Assembly: GCA_016350165.1 (NCBI GenBank)
Contig: CP066225.1
Coordinates: forward strand, 5,022,001 to 5,086,000
Direction: 5' to 3'
Length of the DNA stretch: 64,000 nucleotides
From: Planctomycetota bacterium
GTDB taxonomy: Bacteria > Planctomycetota > Phycisphaerae > Phycisphaerales > Phycisphaeraceae
Shown piece by piece: positions 1-8,963 of the stretch (positions are counted from its first letter, which is position 1; the number at the start of each line of letters is the position of its first letter). The notes beneath the pieces are model-generated. The model ran no database searches, was not told where the DNA came from, and saw only the letters and a list, made by a program, of their open reading frames with translations. Position numbers and translations under genes: made by a program.

Positions 1-71
1 ACAATAGTGACGACTACTGAGCAGACTAAAGCTACTACAATGCCTCCACCGCCGCTACGTGCACGTGCCAT
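1..71 (-). CDS. Start of a membrane-anchored protein (partial, runs off the window)
   Basis: Only the first 23 codons are in the window. They read MARARSGGGG and then a run of hydrophobic residues (IVVALVCSVVVTIV), which looks like an N-terminal membrane anchor after a short basic, glycine-rich head. The ATG lies at 69-71 on the minus strand and has a CTGGAG ribosome-binding site seven bases upstream, which supports the start. The gene is preceded by a long leader with two hairpins. Function cannot be named from this fragment. Basic head plus one helix is common in planctomycete membrane or secretion-associated proteins, but that is only a resemblance. Confidence 0.6.
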   Translation of the reverse strand, partial: MARARSGGGGIVVALVCSVVVTI

Positions 72-428
72 ATGCAAACTCCAGGTTATGCTGAATGTCA
101 AAGACCGTTCAGGTGTGTGGGAACGGCCCTACTCCAGTCCTGATTAACGAGACCTAAGTCTCCACAAGTGTCTTAGAGAATCGGACTTTCGTCAAGTACT
201 AAGAGCGTTAAGTCCTCTAAAATTCTCACCAAATCTCTCTCTTTCCTGATGCTGTGGACCTCGGATGTGTCATTCTGTGCTATGTAGTCAGACGCCGAGG
301 GGTAAATGAGAGGCAAAAGTGCCTAAGTTGAGTGTGCAGATTGGCAAAAAACTGTGATTTGGGGACAGAATTTTGAAAAACCTGCAGATTGTGTGAAAAC
401 GGCTCCTACGAGAGGAGCCGAAATATTT
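72..428 (-). other. Gene-free stretch: structured leader of the partial membrane-protein gene, and the ridA terminator
   Basis: No convincing coding sequence is visible in these 357 bases. On the minus strand they lead into the partial gene at 1-71. Two hairpins lie near its start: GGCCGTTC/GAACGGTC (103-128) and a perfect GAGAC-TTAG-GTCTC (149-162). A longer-range pair CCTCGG/CCGAGG brackets about 260-300. The left-hand gene therefore seems to have a long, folded 5' untranslated region. No known riboswitch class was recognised. Confidence 0.4.
400..420 (-). terminator. Intrinsic terminator of the ridA-family gene
   Basis: A perfect seven-base-pair stem CGGCTCC/GGAGCCG with a seven-base loop is followed on the minus strand by TTTT. 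It lies nine bases after the stop codon of the RidA-family gene. The T run is short, so termination may be partial. Confidence 0.6.
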
Positions 429-890
429 TTATTTAATTTCCACGGTAAATTCGATTTCGACGGCGGCATCGAGCGGGAGCGCTGAGACACCGACGGCTGA
501 ACGAGCGTGGATTCCTTTGTCGCCGAGTACTTTTCCGAGTAATTCGGAAGCGCCGTTGGCGACGAGATGTTGTTCTGAAAAGTTGGCATCGGAACTGACA
601 AAAACGCCAAGTTTGACGATTTTGACAAGCTTATCCCAGTCGTTGTCGATTGCACCAGCAATTGCTGCGAGGCCGTTGACTGCACATTGGGCTGCGGCAG
701 CTTTGGCATCTTCCAGTGAACAACGAGAAGGGATTTGTCCGGTAGCGAGTAGTTGGCCATCTTTCATAGGAATTTGGCCGCTGAGGAAGAGTGTGTTGCC
801 TGAAATCTGAGTTGGAACGTATGCAGCCACAGCTTTAGGTGGAGCGGGTAGTTCGTATCCGAGTTCAGCTAGTTTTGCTTTAACATCCAT
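429..890 (-). CDS. RidA/YjgF/UK114 family protein (enamine/imine deaminase-like)
   Basis: The 153-residue protein has the RidA fold signature: an SGQIP segment near residue 37, an IVKLGVFV segment, and a C-terminal block HARSAVGVSALPLDAAVEIE with the family's arginine. RidA proteins hydrolyse reactive 2-aminoacrylate and related imines from amino-acid metabolism and act as cytosolic trimers. This member is about 25 residues longer than classical RidA and matches the long subfamily, whose substrates are less certain, so no gene symbol is given. It is probably a single-gene unit that ends at the hairpin just downstream. Confidence 0.85.
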   Translation of the reverse strand: MDVKAKLAELGYELPAPPKAVAAYVPTQISGNTLFLSGQIPMKDGQLLATGQIPSRCSLEDAKAAAAQCAVNGLAAIAGAIDNDWDKLVKIVKLGVFVSSDANFSEQHLVANGASELLGKVLGDKGIHARSAVGVSALPLDAAVEIEFTVEIK

Positions 891-1006
891 TTGTTTTTTC
901 TCACATGGTTAATTTCAGAGTTCGATTCACACCACCCCTGCCCTGAACGATCATATTTCTGAATCGGTTGTGAAATCCATGAAAATTGTGGTAAGTATGC
1001 TTGAAG

Positions 1007-2104
1007 TCAGGAATTTGGCTGAATATTTGAAACAATCTGAATTGGGATTGATGTTTCAGCGACAGCGTCGTTGTTATCGTCGCTGATTCTGACTTTGAGA
1101 CGATACTCGCCGAGGTTAAGTCTGGCTGGTAGTGTCATGCGCATGGCGGTGAAGAAGTCTCTACGCCGCTTTCTACAGACATCTTTGATTTTCTTAGGAT
1201 CGAGTCTCCAGACTTGTGTGCCAGTGGAATCGTAGAGAGCCACTTCCTGCGTGAGGTTGGTGACAAACTGGCTGTCTGGTGTCTCGTTGATTTTGTAGTT
1301 TTGCAGTTCGCAGTAGAGGCCGATGAGGTTGTCCTGGCCTGCGAGGAAACGATTGCTTTCCATTGGCGTGTAGTCGCCGAAGCTGCGTACAGAGTAAACG
1401 AACTCTGTGATAACGATAGTGAGTGGTTGAGTTTCAAAAAGCTCATTGAGTTGAGCTTCGATCTCGGTGCGATCGAATTTATATTTTTTTTCTGAAGCTT
1501 GTGAGTAAAGAGACAAAAGCATTGCATGGTAACGTTCAACGTTTTGCTTTTGGTTAGGGCTGAGTTTGTTTGTTGCAGACCAGTCCATTTCCTGATTCTG
1601 GTCGAGAAGTGAAAGTGAGGCGGCAACCATTGCTTTTTGCATGGCAGGGTTGCTTTGCTCGCGGTTCCTACGAATCAATTCTTCGAGGATTTCCTGTCTT
1701 GTAACACCAGCCAAGCGATTTTTTAGATCAACTGAAATTGCAACAGTTGGCTCTTCTTCCAATTGTTGTGGGTTATTGGTGAGTGGCTTGTTGGCCTGCG
1801 TGGTTTGTTGCTTTTGTTTGTAGTGATTTTGTAGCGCTTGCTGATATTGCTGCGGAGTGAGTTGTGGTGTGGTTGGTTGTGTTGTTTGTGGTTGAAAGTT
1901 TTGAGGAGGAGGTGTGTGTGCTTGAGCTTGATTTCTAGTTTCAGCTTGTGCTTCTAAGTTCTTTACTTGCTGCGAGAGATTTTTGATTTGTTGACTGAGT
2001 TGGTTGCTGTTTTGCTTAGGTAAATTACAAGCGGTCATTGTTGTAATAAACACAATGATCAGTGCGAACTGACAGTATGTATTTTGGAATGACAGCCGAA
2101 ACAT
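1007..2104 (-). CDS. Predicted lipoprotein, glutamine-rich, unknown function
   Basis: The 365-residue protein starts with a hydrophobic signal ending in a lipobox (TMTAC, Cys26), so it should be lipid-anchored outside the cytoplasm. Residues 30-120 are a low-complexity, coiled-coil-like region very rich in Gln, Asn, Pro and Thr, probably a flexible linker. From about residue 120 the sequence is folded-looking and ends in short beta-rich segments (LPARLNLGEYRLKVRI), which suggests a small beta-sandwich. I do not recognise a family. It is transcribed from its own upstream gap and is not closely coupled to holA. Confidence 0.75.
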   Translation of the reverse strand: MFRLSFQNTYCQFALIIVFITTMTACNLPKQNSNQLSQQIKNLSQQVKNLEAQAETRNQAQAHTPPPQNFQPQTTQPTTPQLTPQQYQQALQNHYKQKQQTTQANKPLTNNPQQLEEEPTVAISVDLKNRLAGVTRQEILEELIRRNREQSNPAMQKAMVAASLSLLDQNQEMDWSATNKLSPNQKQNVERYHAMLLSLYSQASEKKYKFDRTEIEAQLNELFETQPLTIVITEFVYSVRSFGDYTPMESNRFLAGQDNLIGLYCELQNYKINETPDSQFVTNLTQEVALYDSTGTQVWRLDPKKIKDVCRKRRRDFFTAMRMTLPARLNLGEYRLKVRISDDNNDAVAETSIPIQIVSNIQPNS

Positions 2105-2315
2105 GATGCCTCCTGCATTGTCACTGAGGTTAAATCAGTGTTGCTCGTCCTTGAGCTTGGCAATGAAGAAATAGAACTTAGATGTTGCTGCGTAGATCTG
2201 AATGAAGAAAGAGATCTTTGCAACGAATCACTTTAAGCGATTGGAGACATAATAACTTATGTCACCCCATTACGTCTATATTTTGAAGAAGTCCACAATA
2301 AAAAAATGGATAAAA

Positions 2316-3347
2316 TTAGAGAGAAGAGAGTTGGAAGGTGAAGCATTCGAGGTTTCTCATGGCATTTCCGAGGCCTGTTTTTGAGCGTTTGTCCATTGTG
2401 ACGGCGTTGTCGAGGACTTTGGCGATTGCTCCGGGCTTGGAGCCAAGGATGGTAAGGGCGCGAAAGAATTTTTGTTGGCGTGGGCCCCAGAGCTTGAGTT
2501 GCTTGGCGATTGTAGCGTCGGGGATTTTAGAGAGTTTCATGGAACGGGCGTTGGCGAACTTGCGTGCGAGGTCGGCTACGAAGTACATGACCAGTACATC
2601 AGGTTGGCCTGAGAGGTCGATGAGTTCGTGGATCATTTCGATGGATTGGCCGGGACGATTGCTGATGATGCCATCAAGTATCGCTTCTTGGATAGCCCAT
2701 GCATCTTCATCTGAGCCTTTTTGCGTGGTTTGCTCGACGAGGCTTGTCGTGATGGGAGATTCGGGTGATTCGACCATGAGTGAGAGCTTGCCAAGTTCGG
2801 TATCGAGCATCATTAGATCGGGGCCGAGTCGATCAACGAGCATTTGTGCTGCAGATTTATCGATATCAACCTGGTATTGCTTTTTAGCTTGTTTAGTGAC
2901 CCATGTGATGGCTTGCGCATCAGTTGCTGGTTCGCACTTGATGATGGCCCCAATGGGAGCGATTTTTTTGTCGAGATTACCACGATGCCACGTACCTGCC
3001 CGGAGGATTAGAGTGGCGTGATCGACAGGTGCATCCGCATAACGTTCAAGAGCGTCACGGTGAGATTTCACAAATTGGTCAGCATCGTCAACGATGACCA
3101 GTTTGTATGTCATCATGAGGGAATAAGCGCGAAGTTCATCGAAGACGTCGGCGAGTGTTGCGTTGCGTCCATCGAATGAGAATGTTTCGACTTCGCCATG
3201 CTCTTTAGTGAGGGCCTTGCGGAGTTTGTCGAGTTGTTGGCGGCGTTGCATCTCGTCGGGGCCATGTAGAACGAGTATGCGCGTTGATGCGTCAACGTTA
3301 GCGGGAGGTTTTGATGTTGATTTTTTCTTACCCATATTTGAGGTCAT
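2316..3347 (-). CDS. holA: DNA polymerase III subunit delta
   Basis: The 343-residue protein matches HolA, the clamp-loader subunit that opens the sliding clamp during replication. It opens with an ILVLHGPDEMQRRQQLDKL segment, the degenerate nucleotide-binding start of delta, followed by TYKLVIVDDADQFV and a C-terminal helical collar domain with DLARKFANARSMKLSKI. Length and domain order fit the family. It starts nine bases after the mgtE stop, so the two are probably co-transcribed. The basic KKKSTSK leader at the N-terminus is slightly longer than usual; a later start is possible but has no better ribosome-binding site. Confidence 0.85.
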   Translation of the reverse strand: MTSNMGKKKSTSKPPANVDASTRILVLHGPDEMQRRQQLDKLRKALTKEHGEVETFSFDGRNATLADVFDELRAYSLMMTYKLVIVDDADQFVKSHRDALERYADAPVDHATLILRAGTWHRGNLDKKIAPIGAIIKCEPATDAQAITWVTKQAKKQYQVDIDKSAAQMLVDRLGPDLMMLDTELGKLSLMVESPESPITTSLVEQTTQKGSDEDAWAIQEAILDGIISNRPGQSIEMIHELIDLSGQPDVLVMYFVADLARKFANARSMKLSKIPDATIAKQLKLWGPRQQKFFRALTILGSKPGAIAKVLDNAVTMDKRSKTGLGNAMRNLECFTFQLSSL

Positions 3348-3356
3348 GTTTTGAAG

Positions 3357-4781
3357 TTAAGTGAGAAGGGGGAGGATGAGTTTCGTTGCGAGGCCAAAGA
3401 TGAGGAAGAAACCGCAGACGTCGGTGATGGTCGTGAGGATTGGGCCGGAAGCCATGGCAGGGTCCATTCTGAGTCCTTTGAGGATGAGGGGTACCGAGCC
3501 ACCGATGATGACGGCGATGATGCAATTGATGAGGAAAGCGAGTGCGATGACAACGCCAATCATGAGTGCGATTTTGGGTTGTCCTTCGAGTTCACCGATG
3601 CCGTAGGTTCCAACGCCCCATGCGATGCAACCGATGAGAAGGCCGAGGAAAATACCGTTGATGATGCCAACGGACGCTTCTTTGACGATGGTACGCCAAA
3701 TGTCGGTCGGGCGAACAAGACCGAGGGCTAACTCGCGCATAGACACGGCTACGGCTTGATTGCCGGAGCAACCACACATGTCTGATATCACGGGCATGAA
3801 AATGACTAATGCAAAAATATCTTTGATTGTATTTTGATAATACAAAAGAACAGAGGCCGCGATCAGGTTTAGCAGAATATTTGGGCCGAGGAATGCGAGG
3901 CGACGTGCAGCACGAGGGAACGTGGGCATGGTACGCATTTCGTCACCAGCGATGATACCACCGAGACGCATGAGTTGACGTTCGGATCGGTCGCCGAGCG
4001 CTTCTTCAACGTCAGCACGTTTTACAACGCCAACGAGCTGGTTGTGCTCATCGATAACGGGAACTGCATTGAAAAAGACTGCATCGAAAAAGTCTTCAAG
4101 TTCATCAATGTCATCATGTACTGAAACGAATTTAGGCGTTTTCATCATGATGTCTTTAACTTTGACATCAGATCGACAAAAGATGATATCACGCATACGG
4201 ACAACACCATCGAGCGTTTTGTTTTGGTCGACGATGTAAACATATTGCACATCGTATTCGTGATATTCTTCGACGTTGGCGCGGAGGTCGTTGATGATGT
4301 CGCCGACGTTCATGTCGTCATAGAAGGATAAATACTCGGTGATCATAACACCGCCGGCAGTTTCCGGTTCGTACTTGGAGAGAAGGCGAACGTCTTCAGC
4401 TTCCTCCGGTTCCATTTTTTCAAGAATGGCTTCAGCGTCATCATCATCGAATTCGCCAAAAATGTCGGCCTGTTCGTCGGAAGGAAGTTCGTCGATGATG
4501 TCCGCAGCATCATCGGGGGTGAGTTCTTCGAGGATGTCGGCAGCTTGGCCGTGTGAAAGTTCTTCAACGATCCACGCAGCGGCGTCAGCGGGGAGTTTGG
4601 TGAGGAGTTTTTTCTGATCTTCTTCATCCATCAAGGAGATCGCGCGAGCCATTTCGCCTGAAGGAATCTCGTAGACCAGTGATTCAAGTTTATCGGTGTC
4701 GCTTGTTGCGAGTATTGCTTCGAGCTGTTCGATTGGCTCGAGGTTCGGATCGCTGACGACTGGTTTTTGCTGCTCTGACAT
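3357..4781 (-). CDS. mgtE: Magnesium transporter MgtE
   Basis: The protein (474 residues from this start) has the full MgtE layout: an N-terminal superhelical domain made of repeats such as LPADAAAWIVEEL and LTPDDAADIIDEL, a CBS pair at about residues 130-260 (ITEYLSFYDDMNVGDII, then VSVHDDIDELEDFFDAVF), and a C-terminal membrane channel of five helices. The family imports Mg2+ and is gated by cytosolic Mg2+ bound to the N and CBS domains. I chose the ATG at 4781 because a GGGAG site lies eight bases upstream; a longer version starting at 4811 has no such site. No M-box-like leader fits in the 117 bases upstream. Confidence 0.92.
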   Translation of the reverse strand: MSEQQKPVVSDPNLEPIEQLEAILATSDTDKLESLVYEIPSGEMARAISLMDEEDQKKLLTKLPADAAAWIVEELSHGQAADILEELTPDDAADIIDELPSDEQADIFGEFDDDDAEAILEKMEPEEAEDVRLLSKYEPETAGGVMITEYLSFYDDMNVGDIINDLRANVEEYHEYDVQYVYIVDQNKTLDGVVRMRDIIFCRSDVKVKDIMMKTPKFVSVHDDIDELEDFFDAVFFNAVPVIDEHNQLVGVVKRADVEEALGDRSERQLMRLGGIIAGDEMRTMPTFPRAARRLAFLGPNILLNLIAASVLLYYQNTIKDIFALVIFMPVISDMCGCSGNQAVAVSMRELALGLVRPTDIWRTIVKEASVGIINGIFLGLLIGCIAWGVGTYGIGELEGQPKIALMIGVVIALAFLINCIIAVIIGGSVPLILKGLRMDPAMASGPILTTITDVCGFFLIFGLATKLILPLLT

Positions 4782-4898
4782 TACTGACGCTCCCGAACAA
4801 TGCTGATCCATGCGGCAAGGCTGAAGACAAATAGAAGCGGGTTATTGAAGTAGACCCCTACCCTGATTTACTTCGTGACGTGTTTGAGGACGCTGAGT

Positions 4899-5705
4899 CT
4901 ATCCGACGCCGGACGAGGGCGGTTTTGATGCAACTTGAATGTGCTTTTGCCATTCTTTGAGTTGACCTTCGTGCGTGAGATCGTAGTGCAATGGAGTCAA
5001 TGTAATATACTGATTAAACAGAGCTTCGACATCTGTATTCGCTTCGATCTGTGCGAAATCCATGCCGGTTGAAATCTTGTAGGTGGTGTGGCCTTCCTCG
5101 GTTACCTGAACGTCATAACTGTTCACCATATGTGTGCGAGAAATGGGAACGACTTTCATGCCTTGAGGTTCTTCGTCATCAGCGAGTCGAGGTACGTTGA
5201 GGTTTACGACTGTATGCGGGTTGATGGGACCAGCCATAACGGCATCTATGGCGGTGCGTGCGTGGTTGGTTGCTTTGGTCCAGTTCAGGTCGTTGATGTC
5301 GATATCAAAATCAGTGCCAACGTGAAGAGATGCTGCGATAGCAGGGATGCCGAGGAAGGCAGCTTCCCGTGCTGCGGCGACTGTGCCTGAGTAAATAACA
5401 TTGATGCCGATGTTTGCACCATAGTTCATTCCGCTGATGACGAGATCGATCGGATCTTTGACTAGTTCCTCGATTGCAAGTTTCACACAATCGGCGGGGC
5501 GGCCATGAACGGCGTAGCCAGTAAAATCTGGATATTCACGCTTGTCCACTCGGAGAGGTTTATGGAATGTAACAGCGTGGCTAGAGGCGGACTGGACGGT
5601 TGCTGGTGCGACAACAATGATATCGCCCATGTCTTGAACCGCTTTGTAAAGCGAGATCAGGCCTGGGGCATCAATACCATCATCGTTGGTGAGCAATATC
5701 CGCAT
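4899..5705 (-). CDS. surE: 5'/3'-nucleotidase SurE
   Basis: The 268-residue protein begins MRILLTNDDGIDAPGL, the metal-binding SurE signature with the two aspartates, and has SGMNYGANIG and YSGTVAAAREAAFLGIPAIA further on. SurE dephosphorylates nucleoside monophosphates in the cytoplasm in stationary phase and stress. An in-frame stop upstream fixes the ATG. The Shine-Dalgarno GAGGAG is unusually far away (15 bases), but a GTGAT-ACA-ATCAC hairpin fills the spacer. It lies between the GntR-type regulator and mgtE on the same strand; gaps of about 100 bases make a shared transcript possible but not certain. Confidence 0.92.
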   Translation of the reverse strand: MRILLTNDDGIDAPGLISLYKAVQDMGDIIVVAPATVQSASSHAVTFHKPLRVDKREYPDFTGYAVHGRPADCVKLAIEELVKDPIDLVISGMNYGANIGINVIYSGTVAAAREAAFLGIPAIAASLHVGTDFDIDINDLNWTKATNHARTAIDAVMAGPINPHTVVNLNVPRLADDEEPQGMKVVPISRTHMVNSYDVQVTEEGHTTYKISTGMDFAQIEANTDVEALFNQYITLTPLHYDLTHEGQLKEWQKHIQVASKPPSSGVG

Positions 5706-5808
5706 GACGTGATTGTATCACTCCTCTGTGTAACACGCTTTAGGGGTGGAATTTTTCACAAAACGGGGTTGCCATGCGATATTATGTTAGAAATCTTGCG
5801 ATTAGAGT

Positions 5809-6897
5809 TTAACGAGGGGCTGAAGTGGATTGACGAATGACCAGATCAGAGCGAAGCGTTTGGTTCTGAAGTTGCAGTGTTTCACCTCGGAGGTGTTCAA
5901 CGAGGAGTGAAAGAGCTGCGTGGCCGGTTTCGATGAGCGGCTGCTTCATGGTGGTGAGTGGTGGGAGCAGGTACATGGCACTACGTGGGTCATCGACGCC
6001 GATTACAGAAATGTGTTCTGGAATATTGAGGTGGAGTTTATTTGCGACTTCGTATGCATTGAGTGCGAAATAGAAGCCGGAGGCGAAGATTGCAGTTGGG
6101 CGATTGCTTGAGGCAAACATGGTGCTGAGTTGGGTTTTTTCGCTTTGGTTGAGAATGTTTGTCTGAGAAATTAAGACATGCTCATCAGCAACTTCAAGAT
6201 TCATCTTTTTGCAGGTTTCATGGAAACCAGCGTGGCGGTCGTAGTTATCTGAGAGAATGAGTGGGCCGCCAACGTAGGCGATTTTACGATGACCAAGTTG
6301 GAAAAGATGTTCAACTGCTTGCCTTGCAAGATCGACGTTGTCGACGCCAACGGAGGCAGTGTTTTTCATGTCAGAATTGGCAGCAAGGACGATTCCGGGA
6401 GCATCCTTTTTTAGCCTAGAATTGAAGTATGACACTTCATTTTGCATCGGGTTGATGTGGATATATGCATGACATGGATTGGACATGTCGGATTCATAGT
6501 GAAGTAATGCTAATTCAACTCGATGATTGTTCGCAGCTTGACGCATACCTTCGAGCAATTGGCCGTGGTAGTAGTCGCCAATCATGGCTTGAGAGCGAAT
6601 GACGACGCCGATACGGAGTAATTGCTTGAGTTGACGTTCACGTTCGTTTTGATCAACAACAAATGTGCCAAGACCCTGGCGGCGATCGAGGATGCCGACA
6701 CTGACTAGTTCTTGAAGCGCACGGTGTACGGTGACGACAGATACTTCGAGCAGTCGTGAAAGTTCTTGCGTGCTGTTGATGCGCTCACCAGGTTTGAAGT
6801 GGCCCGATTCAATAGCGGCGACAACTGTATCTTTAACGTATTGATGAAGTGGCTGATCCCGCCGCGGCACCATATCTTTGAGTGACTGTCCGTTCAT
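5809..6897 (-). CDS. GntR-type transcriptional regulator with LacI-type ligand-binding domain
   Basis: Residues about 12-80 form a GntR winged helix-turn-helix (QELSRLLEVSVVTVHRALQEL, then GLGTFVV). Residues 85-360 are a periplasmic-binding-protein-like sensor domain of the LacI/GalR kind (HRKIAYVGGP, ISVIGVDDP, RGETLQLQNQTL). This AraR-like arrangement usually represses sugar-use genes and is relieved by a sugar. No sugar operon is adjacent, so the ligand is unknown. A perfect 9-bp inverted repeat 46 bases upstream of the start is a likely autoregulatory operator. Confidence 0.88.
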   Translation of the reverse strand: MNGQSLKDMVPRRDQPLHQYVKDTVVAAIESGHFKPGERINSTQELSRLLEVSVVTVHRALQELVSVGILDRRQGLGTFVVDQNERERQLKQLLRIGVVIRSQAMIGDYYHGQLLEGMRQAANNHRVELALLHYESDMSNPCHAYIHINPMQNEVSYFNSRLKKDAPGIVLAANSDMKNTASVGVDNVDLARQAVEHLFQLGHRKIAYVGGPLILSDNYDRHAGFHETCKKMNLEVADEHVLISQTNILNQSEKTQLSTMFASSNRPTAIFASGFYFALNAYEVANKLHLNIPEHISVIGVDDPRSAMYLLPPLTTMKQPLIETGHAALSLLVEHLRGETLQLQNQTLRSDLVIRQSTSAPR

Positions 6898-6942
6898 GCG
6901 TGAAGAATTCCAAGCTTAGATAATGCATAACCCACTGAAAAG

Positions 6943-6968
6943 CCTGTTATTGTTTCATGAATAACAGG
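6943..6968. promoter_or_regulatory. Candidate operator for the GntR/LacI-type regulator
   Basis: A perfect inverted repeat with nine-base arms, CCTGTTATT and AATAACAGG, separated by eight bases, lies just upstream of the regulator's start. Position and symmetry fit a dimer-binding site for autoregulation. It has no T run, so it is not a terminator. Binding is inferred, not shown. Confidence 0.5.
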
Positions 6969-7150
6969 TACTGGACCCGCTCAATTGTGAAATTGTTATG
7001 AGTAAAATCGCACAATTAACACCATTTTATACCTTGTGTTACATGATTTTGCGAACGAAACAGTTGAAAGTTTGGTAGTTTCGTGATCTTGACCCTGAAA
7101 AATCATAATTTCGTGAAAAAGACTTTCAATTCACTGTGATGAAACAAAAA

Positions 7151-7172
7151 CAGCTCATCAAAAGATGAGCTG
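7151..7172 (-). terminator. Intrinsic terminator of the hisC-hisB operon
   Basis: A perfect nine-base-pair stem CAGCTCATC/GATGAGCTG with a four-base loop, followed on the minus strand by TTTTTGTTT, lies about 27 bases beyond the hisB stop. Confidence 0.88.
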
Positions 7173-7198
7173 CTCGCAATATTGATTTGGAATGATAT

Positions 7199-7783
7199 TT
7201 AGAGTGAGCCTTTGGTGCTTGGGATTTGGTCACCTGTGACCTCGATCGCTTGACGCAGAGCTCGGCCGAAGGCTTTGAAGACGGCTTCGGAGATGTGGTG
7301 ATTGTTTTCACCCCAAGGTACTTCGATGTGCAGGTTCATTTTCGCGTTATTGACAACAGCGTTGAAGAATTCTTGAACGAGCTGTACATCGAAATTGCCT
7401 ATTTTGCCGAAACCTTTGAATTCAACTTTGTATACGAATGCAGGGCGGCCTGAGAGGTCGAGTGCAACTCGAGCGAGTGATTCGTCCATGCAGACATCTG
7501 ATGAACCGTATCTTTCGATACCTCGCTTGTCGCCGAGCGCTTTGTCAATCGCTTGGCCGAGTACAATGCCTACGTCTTCAACTGTATGGTGGTCGTCGAC
7601 TTCGAGATCGCCTTTGGCTTGGATATTGAGAGCGATTTGGCCGTGTCGGGCGATGTGATCGAGCATGTGGTCGAAGAAGCCGACACCTGTGGACATTTCA
7701 TATCCGCTGCCATCAAGGTCCAATTCCAGTTTGATGTCGGTTTCGTTAGTTTTTCGTTCTATTTTTGCGGTACGGTTGCTCAT
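7199..7783 (-). CDS. hisB: Imidazoleglycerol-phosphate dehydratase
   Basis: The 194-residue protein has the full IGPD pattern: [24 protein letters not shown] and, in the second half-repeat, [18 protein letters not shown], which carry the manganese-binding histidines. It dehydrates imidazole glycerol phosphate in histidine biosynthesis. The length is that of the single-function enzyme, without the phosphatase domain fused in enterobacteria. Its ATG overlaps the hisC stop by four bases, so translation is probably coupled. No other his genes are in the window. Confidence 0.95.
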   Translation of the reverse strand: MSNRTAKIERKTNETDIKLELDLDGSGYEMSTGVGFFDHMLDHIARHGQIALNIQAKGDLEVDDHHTVEDVGIVLGQAIDKALGDKRGIERYGSSDVCMDESLARVALDLSGRPAFVYKVEFKGFGKIGNFDVQLVQEFFNAVVNNAKMNLHIEVPWGENNHHISEAVFKAFGRALRQAIEVTGDQIPSTKGSL

Positions 7784-8868
7784 TTGAGTTCTTCCAATGC
7801 TTTTAGCAGTGCATCGTTCTGGGCAGGTGTTCCCATGGAAATACGGATCTTGTCACACATATTGGGGTGATCGAAGTGACGAATGAAGATGTACTTTTCA
7901 GCCAACTTCTGATAAATCGTCTCAGCGTCAGGTGCGTCAACAGGTGGCATGGCCAAGAGAAAATTCGTTTGGCTTGGGTATACCTTATAACCCATTGCTA
8001 CTAAAGCTTTTTCGACACGTGAACGCTCTGATTTTACCTTATCCCACGATTTCGCAACATCTTCTCTTGCGTTTATTGCTGCGGTTGCAAGTTTTTGGGA
8101 AATATAGTCGGTGTTGTAGCTGTCACGAGCTTTATCAAGCGTGTCAATGATAGGAGCTGGCGCGATTCCATATCCGAAACGCAGGCCTGCAAGTGAATAA
8201 CCTTTGCTCAGCGTTCGACTTATAAGGACATTATCGAAGCCGGAATTTTCTTTTACGAGTTCTACAGCATCTTCTTCAGCAAAGTCGGCATAGGCTTCAT
8301 CGACGATGATGATGCCATTGAAATCAGATGCGATTTGCTTGATTTGGTCGAGTGAATAAGCACGGCCGGATGGGGCGTGTGGGTTGACGATCATGGCTAA
8401 TTTACAGCCGGCGTCATTCCATTGTTTCGCCAAATCAGCTGGCATGGCATATTCATCTTCTAGTGGTACAACGAACATTGGCGTGTCATGGATGTTGGCT
8501 AGAACGTTATAAAGTGAGTATGTCGGGTCAGTTAAGCCGAGTCCGCCTTGAGTGCCCTCTGTGTCACCGCTTGGCTCGCAATAGCAAGTGATTGCAAGAC
8601 GTAGCAGTTCATCGCTGCCGTTGGTAGCAATGATTTGTGATGATTGGACGTCATGAGCTTTTGCAGCAGAATCACGAAATTCCTGAGCGGTTGCTGGCGG
8701 ATATTTACGTAATTGTTCGCCTTGCACCTCTGTAAGCGAATGCATGATCGCTTCAACTGGAGGATAAGGGTTTTCATTGGTATTCAGCTTGATGATCTCA
8801 GCGGCTCGAGGTTGTTCCCCGGGCGTGTAAGCCTTCAAACGTTTGATATTCTCTCTTTCGTAACTCAT
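7780..8868 (-). CDS. hisC: Histidinol-phosphate aminotransferase
   Basis: The 362-residue protein is a fold-type I PLP aminotransferase of the HisC family: [10 protein letters not shown] at the N-terminus, [13 protein letters not shown] in the middle, the PLP lysine in [16 protein letters not shown], and a C-terminal [14 protein letters not shown] block with the phosphate-binding arginine. It transaminates imidazole acetol phosphate with glutamate. It lies upstream of hisB with an ATGA overlap. The upstream gap is shared with a divergent gene. The ribosome-binding site is weak (GGTAGAT). Confidence 0.93.
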   Translation of the reverse strand: MSYERENIKRLKAYTPGEQPRAAEIIKLNTNENPYPPVEAIMHSLTEVQGEQLRKYPPATAQEFRDSAAKAHDVQSSQIIATNGSDELLRLAITCYCEPSGDTEGTQGGLGLTDPTYSLYNVLANIHDTPMFVVPLEDEYAMPADLAKQWNDAGCKLAMIVNPHAPSGRAYSLDQIKQIASDFNGIIIVDEAYADFAEEDAVELVKENSGFDNVLISRTLSKGYSLAGLRFGYGIAPAPIIDTLDKARDSYNTDYISQKLATAAINAREDVAKSWDKVKSERSRVEKALVAMGYKVYPSQTNFLLAMPPVDAPDAETIYQKLAEKYIFIRHFDHPNMCDKIRISMGTPAQNDALLKALEELK

Positions 8869-8963
8869 GATCTACCAGTTTCGCACCCTTGCCCTATCGG
8901 GTCAATTATGAGACATTCAAGTGAACACTTTACCCACACCGAACATAACTTAAACTGTCAACA

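Larger units (their letters stand above)
6898..7198. other. Gene-free stretch between hisB and the GntR-type regulator
   Basis: These 301 bases hold the candidate operator at 6943-6968 on the regulator side and the hisB terminator at 7151-7172. Between them the sequence is AT-rich with the word TTTCGTGA repeated twice (about 7079-7119). No open frame with a ribosome-binding site was seen. Confidence 0.45.

Noticed and set aside
905-945. tRNA-like T-loop word GTTCGATTC near 917
   Set aside because: It lies at the start of the RidA gene with no acceptor, D- or anticodon stem around it.
3357-4781. Several long open frames on the other strand and frames within mgtE
   Set aside because: They have Ser/Arg-rich shadow composition and no ribosome-binding sites, and the gene's own frame is strongly conserved in type.
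4782-4898. M-box riboswitch upstream of mgtE
   Set aside because: The gap is only 117 bases to surE and no M-box-like conserved fold could be seen.
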